Source: CALZIK01 sp046756565 (GTDB lineage Bacteria > Acidobacteriota > Thermoanaerobaculia > Multivoradales > JAHEKO01). From it: a stretch of DNA of 64,000 nucleotides. The notes under the pieces were generated by a model. That model saw nothing but the letters and a program-made list of their open reading frames with translations, made no database searches and was not told the origin of the DNA. The stretch lies in assembly GCA_046756565.1 (NCBI GenBank), contig JBHHWO010000002.1, forward strand, positions 1 through 64,000, read 5' to 3'. Positions 27,480 to 37,356 of the stretch are shown here, piece after piece (within the stretch, counting starts at the first letter, position 1; each line of letters opens with the position of its first letter). Position numbers and translations under genes: made by a program.

Positions 27480-29295
27480 GGCAGCGAACACAGGTAGTGA
27501 ATCCGATTTCCCACGCGATCCGGCCGTTGTGGCAGGTCGCGCAGAACTCACCCCGCCGCATGGCGGTCATGGTGATCGGGTTGGCTCCGGCTTTCATTTC
27601 GAACACACTCGGGTGGCACGAGGCGCACTTGAATCGGATGCGATGAAACCAGTGAGGAAACGTCGCCGGCGGAGTGTCCTTGCCGGCCAGCAGAAACAGC
27701 TCGTCGACCCCCGCTAGCTCGTCAGGACTCAAGCCTTCGATGTTGTTCAAGGCAATCTGGGCTTCGGCAGCCAGCTCTGCCTCCGAGAGTTCCCTACGCT
27801 CGAAGTGGATGTCACCTTTGACCGCGAACGGTGACGGCTCCTCCTCGGCGAACGACAGTATGAATGCCGCTAACTGCCAAGCTTGTTCCGGTTGGAGAAA
27901 CTGACCGAAGCCAGGCATAGGCGTGCCCGGGAAGCCGGTCATGACGACTCGGTACATATCCCTGATACCGGAGCCGGACTTCGGCGGCCTCCCAGCCGCG
28001 AAGTTGTACGGCAAGATCGGATCGCCCCACTCGTCTTTCAGCGTTTCAGCCGAGGCGCCATCGGCCCGGCCCGTGTCGCCGTGGCACGCTTGGCAGCCGG
28101 CCTGTCTGTAGAAGGCTCGGCCCTGCTCGACCAATTCCGCCGTGACCTCGGGGGTCTCTGGGATGGTGATCGGTTCGTCCGGCTCTTCATTGGCGAACCG
28201 TGGAGAGAAGGACTTGACGAAGTGCGTCAATGCCCAGCGATCCTCGGTTGACAGGGCGATCCAGCTGGGCATCGACGAGCCCGGGACACCACGAGTGATC
28301 GTCCGAAAGATGTCGTAGTCCGTCGGCAGGGAAGCTCCGATTGTCGAGCGGAACTTGTACTTGCCGGCCGTGAAGTCGCGCGGCTTGGGATCCACCCACG
28401 GCGCCATCCGGCCCTGGCCGTCACCGGCGTCTCCATGACAGAGAGCGCAGTAGCGCTGGTATGCCTGCTGGCCCCGTTTGATCAGCTCGTCAGAAGCAAC
28501 CAGTGGGCTGTCCAAAGCGCGAGCCAGCTCGGCATCGACAGTCTCGTCGCTCGCCGGCATGAGACTCGAGTGACAACGCGCACAGCTCAACTCCGGATCG
28601 TAGGACACTCGCCCGTGGCACTTGCCGCAGCCCTCCCCGGCGAGAATCCGGTCCATCGGCTTGCGCAGCGTCGCGGCGCCGGGATGGCAGCTCGAGCAAG
28701 TCAGCCAGAGCGTATGCGAGGCATGTGGGAAGTCCACCGTGAAGAACGGATCTGACTCGGGCACCAGCTCGAGGTCGAGATCGAGAACCGGACGATCGGG
28801 GAATCCGGCCGCCACCGTGGCAAACGTCTCCAGCCGAAAAGGCGGCTCGAAGGGAGTGGCCTGTGGTTCGGGAAGGGCTCGCGGTTCGATCAATCCATCT
28901 TTGATTGCCTGAACCCAGTCGACACCGCCGGCGTAGTCGGTGGGAAGCTGGGTCAGAGCCTCCTGCCACGTCGTGACATTCTCGAGCGGCGCCTTGACGG
29001 CGAGCTCGAGTCCCTCGATTACGGCCTGATCGAGCGGTACGACAGGCGGCGAGTTTCGAGCTCGCCGAGCCCGCGCGGAATCGTCGCCGGTCGCGGGCGT
29101 CGGAGGCGGCGGGACGTTGGGACCAGGCTCGAGGAGGGACTCTTCGACCCTCTCTTCGGTTGGCTCGGGGAGCCCATCGAAGAAAACCGAAAGCACTTTA
29201 TGCCTGCTCGTCGTGGAGCAGGCATAGACCGCGGTCAGGCAAACGAGCGACGCCAAAACCGGTGCAGTTCGGAGTCGCCCTGGTGGTGCTCTCAC
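27466..29295 (-). CDS. Octahaem c-type cytochrome lipoprotein (c7-type plus two class I domains)
   Basis: A 609-residue lipoprotein starting at GTG (GGAAGG ribosome site), lipobox VYAC. Eight CXXCH motifs occur in an ordered mosaic. Three are in a class III/c7-like segment (CSSCH, CGKCH, CARCH, about residues 200-245). Two are in separate class I cytochrome domains, each with a Met region (CALCH with GVPGSSMPSW; CQACH with GFPGTPMPGF). Three more are in a C-terminal c7-like segment (CASCH, CATCH, CVRCH). The N-terminus carries a HKVLSVFFDGLPEP motif shared by related cytochromes. Low-potential bis-His and higher-potential His/Met haems in one chain would let it bridge different partners. It overlaps the barrel gene, consistent with a plug or periplasmic partner of the pore. 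Confidence 0.88.
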   Translation of the reverse strand: MRAPPGRLRTAPVLASLVCLTAVYACSTTSRHKVLSVFFDGLPEPTEERVEESLLEPGPNVPPPPTPATGDDSARARRARNSPPVVPLDQAVIEGLELAVKAPLENVTTWQEALTQLPTDYAGGVDWVQAIKDGLIEPRALPEPQATPFEPPFRLETFATVAAGFPDRPVLDLDLELVPESDPFFTVDFPHASHTLWLTCSSCHPGAATLRKPMDRILAGEGCGKCHGRVSYDPELSCARCHSSLMPASDETVDAELARALDSPLVASDELIKRGQQAYQRYCALCHGDAGDGQGRMAPWVDPKPRDFTAGKYKFRSTIGASLPTDYDIFRTITRGVPGSSMPSWIALSTEDRWALTHFVKSFSPRFANEEPDEPITIPETPEVTAELVEQGRAFYRQAGCQACHGDTGRADGASAETLKDEWGDPILPYNFAAGRPPKSGSGIRDMYRVVMTGFPGTPMPGFGQFLQPEQAWQLAAFILSFAEEEPSPFAVKGDIHFERRELSEAELAAEAQIALNNIEGLSPDELAGVDELFLLAGKDTPPATFPHWFHRIRFKCASCHPSVFEMKAGANPITMTAMRRGEFCATCHNGRIAWEIGFTTCVRCHVAN

Positions 29296-29331
29296 ATTGC
29301 CGCCTTCCGGCCGGAGGTCAGGGTCGGGGCT

Positions 29332-30039
29332 CTATTCTCCAGTGAACTCGAAGCTGACTTGGGTTTCTCCGCTGTCGGCCACGGTGATCTCCCGCGTCTG
29401 CTCACCCAACTTCTCGTGCCAAAGCGAGAGCTGGTGATTCCCGGCGGGAACATCGGCCAAGGTAAAGCTTCCTGTTTCGTCGGTGACCGCCGTATAGCGA
29501 CTATCGGTCACCAGAATCCACGCGGTCATCCATCCGTGCACGTCGCACTTGACTTTGATCACCTCGGACTCGTCGAAGGTCAACTGCAGAGTCTGCACGA
29601 AGCCCGGCTGGGCCAGGTTCATCGGCGGGTTCTCGTCTGAGTAGGTGTGCACGTTGTGAAGGATGCCGTCGCTGTTGATCACCGCCATCTCCTCGCCGGG
29701 ACGCGCGATCACCACCCGAGGCTCAAACGTGCAGCCATTCTGGTCGAGCTTCGGCTGCTCCGAGCTCTCGGTTGCACCCCGGGCGCTCGAGACCTGGACC
29801 ACCGCCCACTGCAGCCCCTGGTCTTCACTGACGACGAGCTCGGGATCGACCTGCTCGGTGCCACAGACCGAAGTGTCCTGTGCCACCGCAACAGGTTCTG
29901 CGGCGGGCACGGTCCCGTTGAACTTGACCGTGCCTACAACGGTACCAGCCGACAGGGTTGTCGACAGCGTGGACGTCAGAATCAGGATGGCCAGGACGGC
30001 GAGAGCTGATCTTGTCGAGTGGATGGGTCTTACTTGCAT
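29332..30039 (-). CDS. Cupredoxin-like protein with carboxypeptidase-regulatory-like domain
   Basis: A 235-residue exported protein with a strong ribosome site (AAGGAG) and a signal peptide ending near TLSAG. The central part resembles a cupredoxin: NGCTFEPRVVIARPGE, NSDGILHNVHTYS and VIKVKCDVHGWMTAW supply the His, Cys, His and Met expected at a mononuclear copper site. The last 65 residues form a CarboxypepD_reg-like beta sandwich (YTAVTDETGSFTLADVPAGNHQLSLWHE). Copper binding is inferred from residues. It is the first gene after the tetrahaem cytochrome, separated from it by a hairpin, and 36 bp before the octahaem gene. A paralogue lies at 35743-36516. A small electron carrier is the simplest role. 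Confidence 0.78.
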   Translation of the reverse strand: MQVRPIHSTRSALAVLAILILTSTLSTTLSAGTVVGTVKFNGTVPAAEPVAVAQDTSVCGTEQVDPELVVSEDQGLQWAVVQVSSARGATESSEQPKLDQNGCTFEPRVVIARPGEEMAVINSDGILHNVHTYSDENPPMNLAQPGFVQTLQLTFDESEVIKVKCDVHGWMTAWILVTDSRYTAVTDETGSFTLADVPAGNHQLSLWHEKLGEQTREITVADSGETQVSFEFTGE

Positions 30040-30069
30040 GAGAGTTTTCTCCTTCTTTGAGTTCAGGAA

Positions 30070-30099
30070 GAGGCAAAACCGGCGCTCCGGTCTTGCCTC
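30070..30099 (-). terminator. Strong hairpin between tetrahaem cytochrome and cupredoxin gene
   Basis: Arms GAGGCAA and TTGCCTC, then one mismatch, then ACCGG and CCGGT, close a 4-base loop (30070-30099). The stem lies 53 nt beyond the tetrahaem cytochrome stop and 31 nt before the next ATG. No U run follows, so it may be a processing or stabilising stem that raises cytochrome mRNA above the rest of the operon rather than a full terminator. Confidence 0.5.
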
Positions 30100-30152
30100 C
30101 TCTGGGGGTCGATCTGAGTTTCAGTAACGCGGTTGAGGGACAGCTGTCCGCC

Positions 30153-30962
30153 CTAGCCGCGGTCGTGGCACTTCTGGCAGATGTACGACGCTCCAGGACC
30201 GGTTCCCGAGCCACCGAGGGTTCCGCGCAGCAGCGGCTGGTCGTGAACCAGGCCACGTTCGTTGTGGACACCGTGGCACGAGGTGCATTCGATTCCTGTG
30301 CTGCCCGCCACGGCACCGGCGGAGATGTTGCCGGCGTTGTCGTTGAAGAGGCGGATACCGAGAGAGGTCGGGTCCGGATTGAAGTCGGCTGTGAACGTAT
30401 TGGCGCCGGTAGTCACGCCGTTGTAAGTGTTGGTCGTCGTCTGCTGGAAGGGATAGGGGAACGCGACCGGGTGGTTGCCGCTCATATTGCCGGTGGTCGG
30501 ATCGGCGATGTTGAAGACGTCGACGTCGTGTGTGGTTGGATCCAAGGCCGCGGCCCCTGTCCATGCCTGCTTGTTGAACCAGGCGATGTCACCGATCGCC
30601 ACCGAACCGTCGTGACAGCTCAGACAGAGCTTGGTCGGGCCCTTCCAGGTGGTGTCGATAGTGGGGTAGGGAGTGCCGCCGGCCGTCACCGCACCCGCGT
30701 CCCAGGAGTAGGTGTTAGACGAAAGTGTGTGGTTCCACAAGAGGCTCTGCTGCTGAGCCCTGTGGGGTGTATGGCAGAAAGTGCAGCCGCCGGTGGTCGC
30801 GGTCGGGTTGCCCGTGTTGCCCGCTGCGATTCCGGAGAAATCGTGCGGGCTGTTCGTGAAGCCGGATCCTGGTGTGTAGCTCTGCGCCCAGGCCGCTCCC
30901 GAGAAGAGCAGCAGCACGGTGACGAGCGTCGTGAGTGCCAACCTGGAGTTTGTTCCTCTCAT
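30153..30962 (-). CDS. OmcE-like tetrahaem c-type cytochrome (candidate nanowire subunit)
   Basis: A 269-residue exported protein. The ATG at 30962 has a GGGAGG ribosome site and begins a signal peptide cut after AWA (residue 26). Four haem motifs lie at residues 60-64 (CTFCH, followed by TPH), 113-117 (CLSCH, followed by DGSVAIGD), 226-230 (CTSCH, followed by GVHN) and 262-266 (CQKCH). Further His at 40, 67, 78, 164 and 233 can supply the second axial ligands. The order CxxCHTPH, LLWNH, KLCLSCHDGSVAIG, NHPVAF, CTSCH..HN and a C-terminal CxxCH is the pattern of OmcE, the Geobacter tetrahaem cytochrome that polymerises into extracellular filaments. It follows a beta-propeller gene by 37 bp. 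Filament formation is inferred from family membership only. Confidence 0.85.
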   Translation of the reverse strand: MRGTNSRLALTTLVTVLLLFSGAAWAQSYTPGSGFTNSPHDFSGIAAGNTGNPTATTGGCTFCHTPHRAQQQSLLWNHTLSSNTYSWDAGAVTAGGTPYPTIDTTWKGPTKLCLSCHDGSVAIGDIAWFNKQAWTGAAALDPTTHDVDVFNIADPTTGNMSGNHPVAFPYPFQQTTTNTYNGVTTGANTFTADFNPDPTSLGIRLFNDNAGNISAGAVAGSTGIECTSCHGVHNERGLVHDQPLLRGTLGGSGTGPGASYICQKCHDRG

Positions 30963-30999
30963 TCCTGTCCTCCCATAGAAAGGTTGTAGAGATCGATTG

Positions 31000-32169
31000 C
31001 TATCGAGATTGAGACGCTCCCTCGTCGTTCGACGGAGAGTCCTTCTGGTCCGAAGAGATATAGCTGTCTTCAGCGGTCGTATTGACGAGCTCGTAGCGAG
31101 CGACGCGGTAGTTGAGGTAGTCGGCGATGTAGATGCGGTTCTGCCGGTCGATCGCAATTCCGGTCGGGTTCTTCAGAAGTCCGGGGTGAACTCCGCGCCC
31201 CCCGAAGAAAAGCAGCACCTGTCCCTTTTGATTGAAGATCTGAACGTTTGACCATCCGGAATCGACGACATATACGTTGCCGAAGCCGTCGATAGCGACC
31301 CCCTTGGGCTTGTCGAACATGCCGAATGCCGTTCCCCGCTCACCGAAGTACTTGAGGTAGTTGCCGTCCACGTCGAAGACGTCGACTCGGGACTTCAGGG
31401 TGCTGGTGACATAGAGGTTGCCGTCGGAATCTACGGCGACGTAAGTCGGGAAGAACAGGCACCCGTCACAAATCCCCTTCTTTCCCACAGTGCGCAGCAG
31501 TCGGCCCTCGAGATCGAATACCTTTACCGAGTGATCCTCGGATGCCTTGGTCGCCGGATCCGCGACGTAGAGGAGGCCGCGCGTGCGATCGAGCTCGATG
31601 TCGGCGGGCCGCACTAGCGAAGGGTGCTTGATGATCCGGATGGGTTCGTGCTGGCGGTCGAGCACCACGATCCGTCGATTGCCCTGTTCGACGACATAGA
31701 GATTCTCTTGCTCGTCCAGGGCCAGTCCAAAAGGACGGCTGAACGGCCGTGTGTCGCCGATCAAGGAGACCCGCTTGGTATCGAAGTCGAAAAGGAAGAC
31801 CACGGCTTGACCGAAGTCGGAGACATAGAACCGCTTGCCGTCGTCAGACACCGCGACATCCATGGGCTGGTAAACGTGGGATTTCGGCGGCGTGGTTCCG
31901 GCGAAAAACTCCATGAACAGCTCACGCCGGGTGGGCTTGCGCCCGAGATGCTTCTCGTCGGCATACGACTGCAGAAACCTGATCCTGGGCTCCTGGGGAG
32001 GCTCGGGCCAAACCAGCTCGATCAACTCCGGTTCAACCACCTTGGCCTTTCTGTTCTTGTTCCTCTTCTTGCCCTTCGCATCCGCCGTTTCGACACCTGC
32101 AATCAAAGTCGCGACGGCAACCAGCAAGACGAGCCAACGCCGGCCGAGATAGGTAGATTCCTTGATCAT
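31000..32169 (-). CDS. Exported six-bladed NHL beta-propeller protein
   Basis: A 389-residue protein with a signal peptide (cleavage after TADA, about residue 31), a basic stretch (GKKRNKNRKAK), then a six-bladed NHL propeller: VYQPMDVAVSDDGKRFYVSD, SRPFGLALDEQENLYVVEQGN, VRPADIELDRTRGLLYVADP, FPTYVAVDSDGNLYVTSTL, DKPKGVAIDGFGNVYVVDSG, KNPTGIAIDRQNRIYIADYLN. The tail is disordered and acidic. It is the promoter-proximal gene of the cytochrome operon, with a consensus sigma-54 promoter 50-65 bp upstream, and directly precedes the OmcE-like gene. NHL-type propellers recur beside multihaem cytochrome genes in metal-reducing bacteria, where they are thought to help secretion or assembly. That role is inferred here. 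Confidence 0.85.
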   Translation of the reverse strand: MIKESTYLGRRWLVLLVAVATLIAGVETADAKGKKRNKNRKAKVVEPELIELVWPEPPQEPRIRFLQSYADEKHLGRKPTRRELFMEFFAGTTPPKSHVYQPMDVAVSDDGKRFYVSDFGQAVVFLFDFDTKRVSLIGDTRPFSRPFGLALDEQENLYVVEQGNRRIVVLDRQHEPIRIIKHPSLVRPADIELDRTRGLLYVADPATKASEDHSVKVFDLEGRLLRTVGKKGICDGCLFFPTYVAVDSDGNLYVTSTLKSRVDVFDVDGNYLKYFGERGTAFGMFDKPKGVAIDGFGNVYVVDSGWSNVQIFNQKGQVLLFFGGRGVHPGLLKNPTGIAIDRQNRIYIADYLNYRVARYELVNTTAEDSYISSDQKDSPSNDEGASQSR

Positions 32170-32218
32170 GCCAAGTGACGCTTCGCGCAGTGACGGTTGT
32201 TACGACATCAGCCGGAAG

Positions 32219-32234
32219 AGCAAAGCGAGTGCCA
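32219..32234 (-). promoter_or_regulatory. Consensus sigma-54 promoter of the cytochrome operon
   Basis: Read on the reverse strand: TGGCAC (32234-32229), five bases, TTGCT (32223-32219). This matches the -24/-12 consensus TGGCAC-N5-TTGCW exactly. The expected start point (about 32208) would leave a leader of some 40 nt before the propeller ATG at 32169. The gene immediately upstream encodes a sigma-54-dependent activator with a GAFTGA loop. Confidence 0.8.
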
Positions 32235-32377
32235 CGAAGACCGGTGGCGATCGACTTGCCGAGAAACCCCCCAAAGGGGTGGGGCAGAACCGTCCGACCG
32301 AACCGGAAGAAGCGGCCGTCAACCGGGCGACGGGAGTGCTATTCGAATCGAGTGCGGGGCCTGGTCACAGAAGGAGC

Positions 32378-33824
<1,447 letters not shown>

Positions 33825-33832
<8 letters not shown>

Positions 33833-35621
33833 CCAAGCGATCCTTGTGCTCCGGTAATCGAATCTCGAAACTCGCTCCACCGGAGTCGTTGTTGGTTGCG
33901 CGAATCTCTCCACCAAAAGACTCGACAATGCGCTTCGACACGGCGAGCCCGAGCCCAGTGCCTCGGCCGATCTCTTTGGTGGTAAAGAACGGCTCGAACA
34001 GCCGCTCCGAGTCGCCTTTCGGCAAGCCGGTGCCAGTGTCTGTGATTCTGAGAATCAGGTCCGCCTCTGTCCCATTGTGCTGGCAAGTCGTCTGAATCTT
34101 CAGACTTCCGCCTTTTGGCATGGCATCGATCGCGTTATTGATCAGATTCAGGATCAGCTGGAGAGCGTCGTTCGGGTCGCCGACAGAGACGCACGGCCGC
34201 GCGTCGAAGTCGGTCTCGAGGTTGACCGAGGCATGCTTCATTCTCGGCTGCGTGAGTAGAATGGCCTCGTCGAGAATCAGCTTCAAATCCACCGGCAGCC
34301 GGATTCCTTCGGGCTTGCGCGAAAAGCTCAAAAGGCTGCGCACCGACTGATCGATGCGGCGGCATTGGCGTTCCATCATCTCGAGGTCGTCTCGAAGCTC
34401 CCGCGGAACGTCCCGGTCGTTGCTGAATTCCCGTCGGTGAGTAATCGTCGTCAGCAGGATTCCCACCGGATTGTTGATCTGGTGCGCGATTCCTGCGGCG
34501 AGTTGTCCGACGACGGCCATCTTGTCGGCCTGGCGGAGCTGCTCTTCGACTTCCTTGCTCTCAGTGACATCCAGGATGAGCTGGAGAAAGTGGTCGGCTT
34601 CACCGACCGCGTCGTTCGTGCTTTCAGGAGTCGTGATTATCTGAAAGGTCCGGCGTTCGCCGTCCAACCCAGTGGCGACGTGTTCGCAATGTACGGGACC
34701 GGTAGATTTCCCGGCGCTTGCCTCGAACGGGCAGTCGACGCAGGTCACGCAGTCGCGGCAGAAACGTTCTGGAGCACTGGCGCCGACAAGACCATCTTCG
34801 CCTCCGAACCAGCACTCGGCCATCTCGTTGGCCCAGAGAATGCGACCTTGCGAATCGGCCAGGATCAGACCGGCTCCGACCGCGTTTACGATTCGCTCGA
34901 GCTTGCTTTTCTCGACAACCAGCTCGTCGGCTGAGCGCCGCAGCTCGTTCTCTAGCCTGCGCTGGGTTCGGTTGATCCGGCGGACCACGCCGACCATCGC
35001 GACGTATAGAAGCGCTCCAAGGCCGAGTGAGGCGCTCCAGACGAGCACAGCGGCCTGTCGAATCTGCTTGAAGAGCTTCCTGGGATAGCGATAGATCTCG
35101 ACGACCCCGACCACTGAACCTTGCTCGAAGATCGGGATGTACGACTCCATGATCTTCTCGAACCTGCCTCGCTCGAAGAGGTGCTCCGTGCGTTCCGGAG
35201 TCTCGATGACGCTCTCGACCCTCCCTGAAAGAGAACGCGCGAGATGCATGTTGTCGGGAAAACGAACGCCGAGCAGCTCCGGCTCGTCCGACCAGATGAT
35301 TCGGCCCTCCAGGTTGTACACCTTGATCCTGAAGACCTCGTCCAGTGCAAGTGCCTTCAAGAAGCGGTTTCCCAGTCGCGGATCGCGGATCGCGTCCTTC
35401 ACCTGAAAGAACCCGGTCCCGAACTCGGTGGCGATCACGTGGCGAACGAACGCGGCGGTCTGCCCTTGATCGTTGCTCTCCACTGCACGATGGATCGTTT
35501 TCTCGAGCAGCCAACCGAACAAGACCGCGCAGCCGAGTACAGACACGAGAGCCGTAACCGCGAAGCGCTGGGCGTGATCCAATCGCCGATAGCGAGCGAT
35601 GAGAGAAGGCCGGTCAGTCAA
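33825..35621 (-). CDS. Membrane histidine kinase with Cys-rich PAS domain
   Basis: A 598-residue sensor kinase. Membrane helices at residues 18-42 and 188-214 enclose a periplasmic domain of about 145 residues (including IKVYNLEGRIIWSDE and YIPIFEQGSVVGVVEIYR) resembling the sensor parts of NtrB-like kinases. A cytoplasmic PAS domain (about 240-350) contains C288, C291, C294 and C297 in a CX2CX2CX2C array plus His311, Cys312 and His314, which suggests a metal or iron-sulfur redox sensor. The H-box is GIAHQINNPVG (His380). N, G1 and G2 boxes follow (LILNLINNAIDAMPKGG, ITDTGTGLPKG, GTGLGLAVS). It overlaps the sigma-54 regulator gene, its evident partner. The ligand or redox cue is inferred, not shown. 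Confidence 0.93.
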
Positions 35622-35742
35622 GACGAATCCATTCCGTGTGGAAAGGCACGGCGCGTCGAACGCGCTAGGTCTTGGAAGATCTCGGGCAAGTCGAGACGCC
35701 CAGCAAAGAGTAGAACGGACAGACCCGATTACCTGTCTCTTC

Positions 35743-36516
35743 CTAGCCGTCCGGAGACTGCGGGAGGGCGCGTTCGAACTCTACAGCCGTTTCGGTGTTC
35801 GGTAAAACGGTCACCTCCTTCGACGCCTCTCCCAGGGCCTCGTGCCAGAACTCCAAGATGTACGATCCTGCCGGTACGTCATCGAGGCGGAACGATCCGT
35901 CGTGACCCGTTACCGCGTAATAGGGATGTCTCTGAATGATGGCGTAGGCTTCCATCCAGCCGTGTATGTCGCAGATGAGCCTCACGGCCTTGGGCTCGGA
36001 AATCTGACGGGCGAAATTCTCGACCAGCATCTGTTCGACGAAACGCGGTTGGCCGACGTTGAAGACCGAGTCCTTAGAGTGCGATCGCACAATGTGGAGA
36101 ACGCGGTCAGTGTTCGTGATATGAAGATCTTCACCTTCCGGAATCAAGAGAATATGGGGGTCGAACCGGCAGTCGGCCTGGCGTAGGTGGTACTCCTTTT
36201 CGGGCCATGGCCTGCCGCTCGGGATCTCGCGCAGGTTGATGACCGCGTTCTGAACGCCGCCGCTCTCGTCGACCAGCAGCGCGCGCGAGAATCGATCTTC
36301 GGTACCGCAGGTCTCGGGATCGGTGCCAACCAACAGTTTCGCGGGCGGACCAAGCGTCCCGACGAAGCGAGCTGTGCCGACAATACTGCCGCCGTCGGCT
36401 ACCTCCAGTTCCTCGTAGCCGCCAGCCCCGGCAAGTGCCGCCGGCAAACCGGTCAGAATGACGGCAAGATCGACCATCACACGCGCGAAACACGGCGTTC
36501 TTGTCTTACAGCTCAC
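35743..36516 (-). CDS. Cupredoxin-like protein with carboxypeptidase-regulatory-like domain (paralogue)
   Basis: A 257-residue exported protein, paralogous to the one at 29332-30039. It starts at GTG (AAGGG 5 nt upstream) and has a signal peptide ending ALAGAG. Shared features: ETCGTED near the N-terminal strand, ADCRFDPHILLIPEGE, NTDRVLHIVRSHS, AVRLICDIHGWMEAY (copper-type His, Cys, His, Met) and a terminal YYAVTGHDGSFRLDDVPAGSYILEFWHEALGE sandwich. It lies upstream of the kinase gene on the same strand, 121 bp away, and is divergent from the Crp/Fnr gene with a 13-bp palindrome between them. A periplasmic electron carrier or copper sensor would suit the position. Confidence 0.78.
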   Translation of the reverse strand: MSCKTRTPCFARVMVDLAVILTGLPAALAGAGGYEELEVADGGSIVGTARFVGTLGPPAKLLVGTDPETCGTEDRFSRALLVDESGGVQNAVINLREIPSGRPWPEKEYHLRQADCRFDPHILLIPEGEDLHITNTDRVLHIVRSHSKDSVFNVGQPRFVEQMLVENFARQISEPKAVRLICDIHGWMEAYAIIQRHPYYAVTGHDGSFRLDDVPAGSYILEFWHEALGEASKEVTVLPNTETAVEFERALPQSPDG

Positions 36517-36554
36517 GCAACCCTTAATCTTAGAAACACAGTCGGTTCTCGTCT

Positions 36555-36567
36555 GTGACTAAGTCAC
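36555..36567. promoter_or_regulatory. Palindrome in the cupredoxin/Crp divergent promoter region
   Basis: GTGACT-A-AGTCAC is a perfect 13-bp palindrome, 39 bp from the cupredoxin start and 65 bp from the preferred Crp/Fnr start at 36632. The outer bases TGTGA...TCAC recall a Crp-type site, but the spacer is 5 rather than 6. The adjacent Crp/Fnr protein is the natural candidate binder. Confidence 0.45.
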
Positions 36568-36631
36568 CGGAGCTAGAATCCGGTCCGACCTCTTGTTCGT
36601 GCTACCGAGTGACACTTCGCAGGGAGATGTG

Positions 36632-37309
36632 ATGCAGGCAAACGAGATCCTGGAGCGGTTCGAATTCTACCGGAATGCGCCGGAGGCTCTTCACCACGAG
36701 ATTCTCGAGTCGGCCGAGCTAGTGACATTGCCGGTCGGTTTTCATCCATTTCAGGAAGGAAGCGGGTGTCCTGGCGTTGCTTTCGTCGGCGCCGGTGACG
36801 TCCGTGTCTTCAAAGTCAGCAGAGAGGGGCGCGAAATTACTCTCTATCATGTCGGTCCGGGGGAGACCTGCCTTCTGACCTTGAACGCCGCCCTGGGCAA
36901 CAGCTCCTATCCGGCATCCGCGGTCGTCGAGGCCCCCGTAGAGGCCGTGGCCGTGCCGGCGGACAGCTTTCGCGCCTGGGTCCGACGAGACGATTCGATG
37001 CGCGTCTTTGTCTTCGAGCAGATGGCCTACCGGATCTCGAACCTCATGGTCCTCATTCATGACGTCGTCTTCCGGCGTATGGATCGACGGGTCGCCGAGT
37101 TTCTCCTGTCTCGACAAGCGGAGCAGGAGCCAGATGTCCCTGTTGAAGTGACCCACAACGCGATCGCTACGGAGATGGGATCCGCTCGAGAGGTCGTCAG
37201 TCGGGTGCTCAAAGAGCTCGAGCGCGAGGGGGCTGTAGCGCTCGGGCGCGGGCACATCGAGATCGTGGATCAGAGTCTTCTTCACCGGTTGGCGAAGCCT
37301 CAGGCCTAA
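36632..37309 (+). CDS. Crp/Fnr-family transcriptional regulator
   Basis: About 225 residues from the ATG at 36632 (ribosome site GGGAG, 8 nt upstream; the frame is open 39 bp further). The N-terminal cyclic-nucleotide-type beta-barrel spans residues 5-125 (LPVGFHPFQEGSGCPGVAFVGAGDVRVFKVS, GPGETCLLTLNAAL), then a long dimer helix and a C-terminal winged helix (VEVTHNAIATEMGSAREVVSRVLKELEREGAVALGRGHIEI). Cysteines near residues 43 and 78 are too few and too spread for an Fnr Fe-S cluster. The GETCLLTL motif is shared by a group of anaerobiosis-linked Crp relatives. It is divergent from a cupredoxin gene with a palindrome in the gap, so control of the electron-transfer genes is plausible. Confidence 0.9.
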   Translation: MQANEILERFEFYRNAPEALHHEILESAELVTLPVGFHPFQEGSGCPGVAFVGAGDVRVFKVSREGREITLYHVGPGETCLLTLNAALGNSSYPASAVVEAPVEAVAVPADSFRAWVRRDDSMRVFVFEQMAYRISNLMVLIHDVVFRRMDRRVAEFLLSRQAEQEPDVPVEVTHNAIATEMGSAREVVSRVLKELEREGAVALGRGHIEIVDQSLLHRLAKPQA

Positions 37310-37356
37310 GAAGAGCTGAAGACGAGGGATACCACCTGCCCCGGAGGCAAGCCAGG

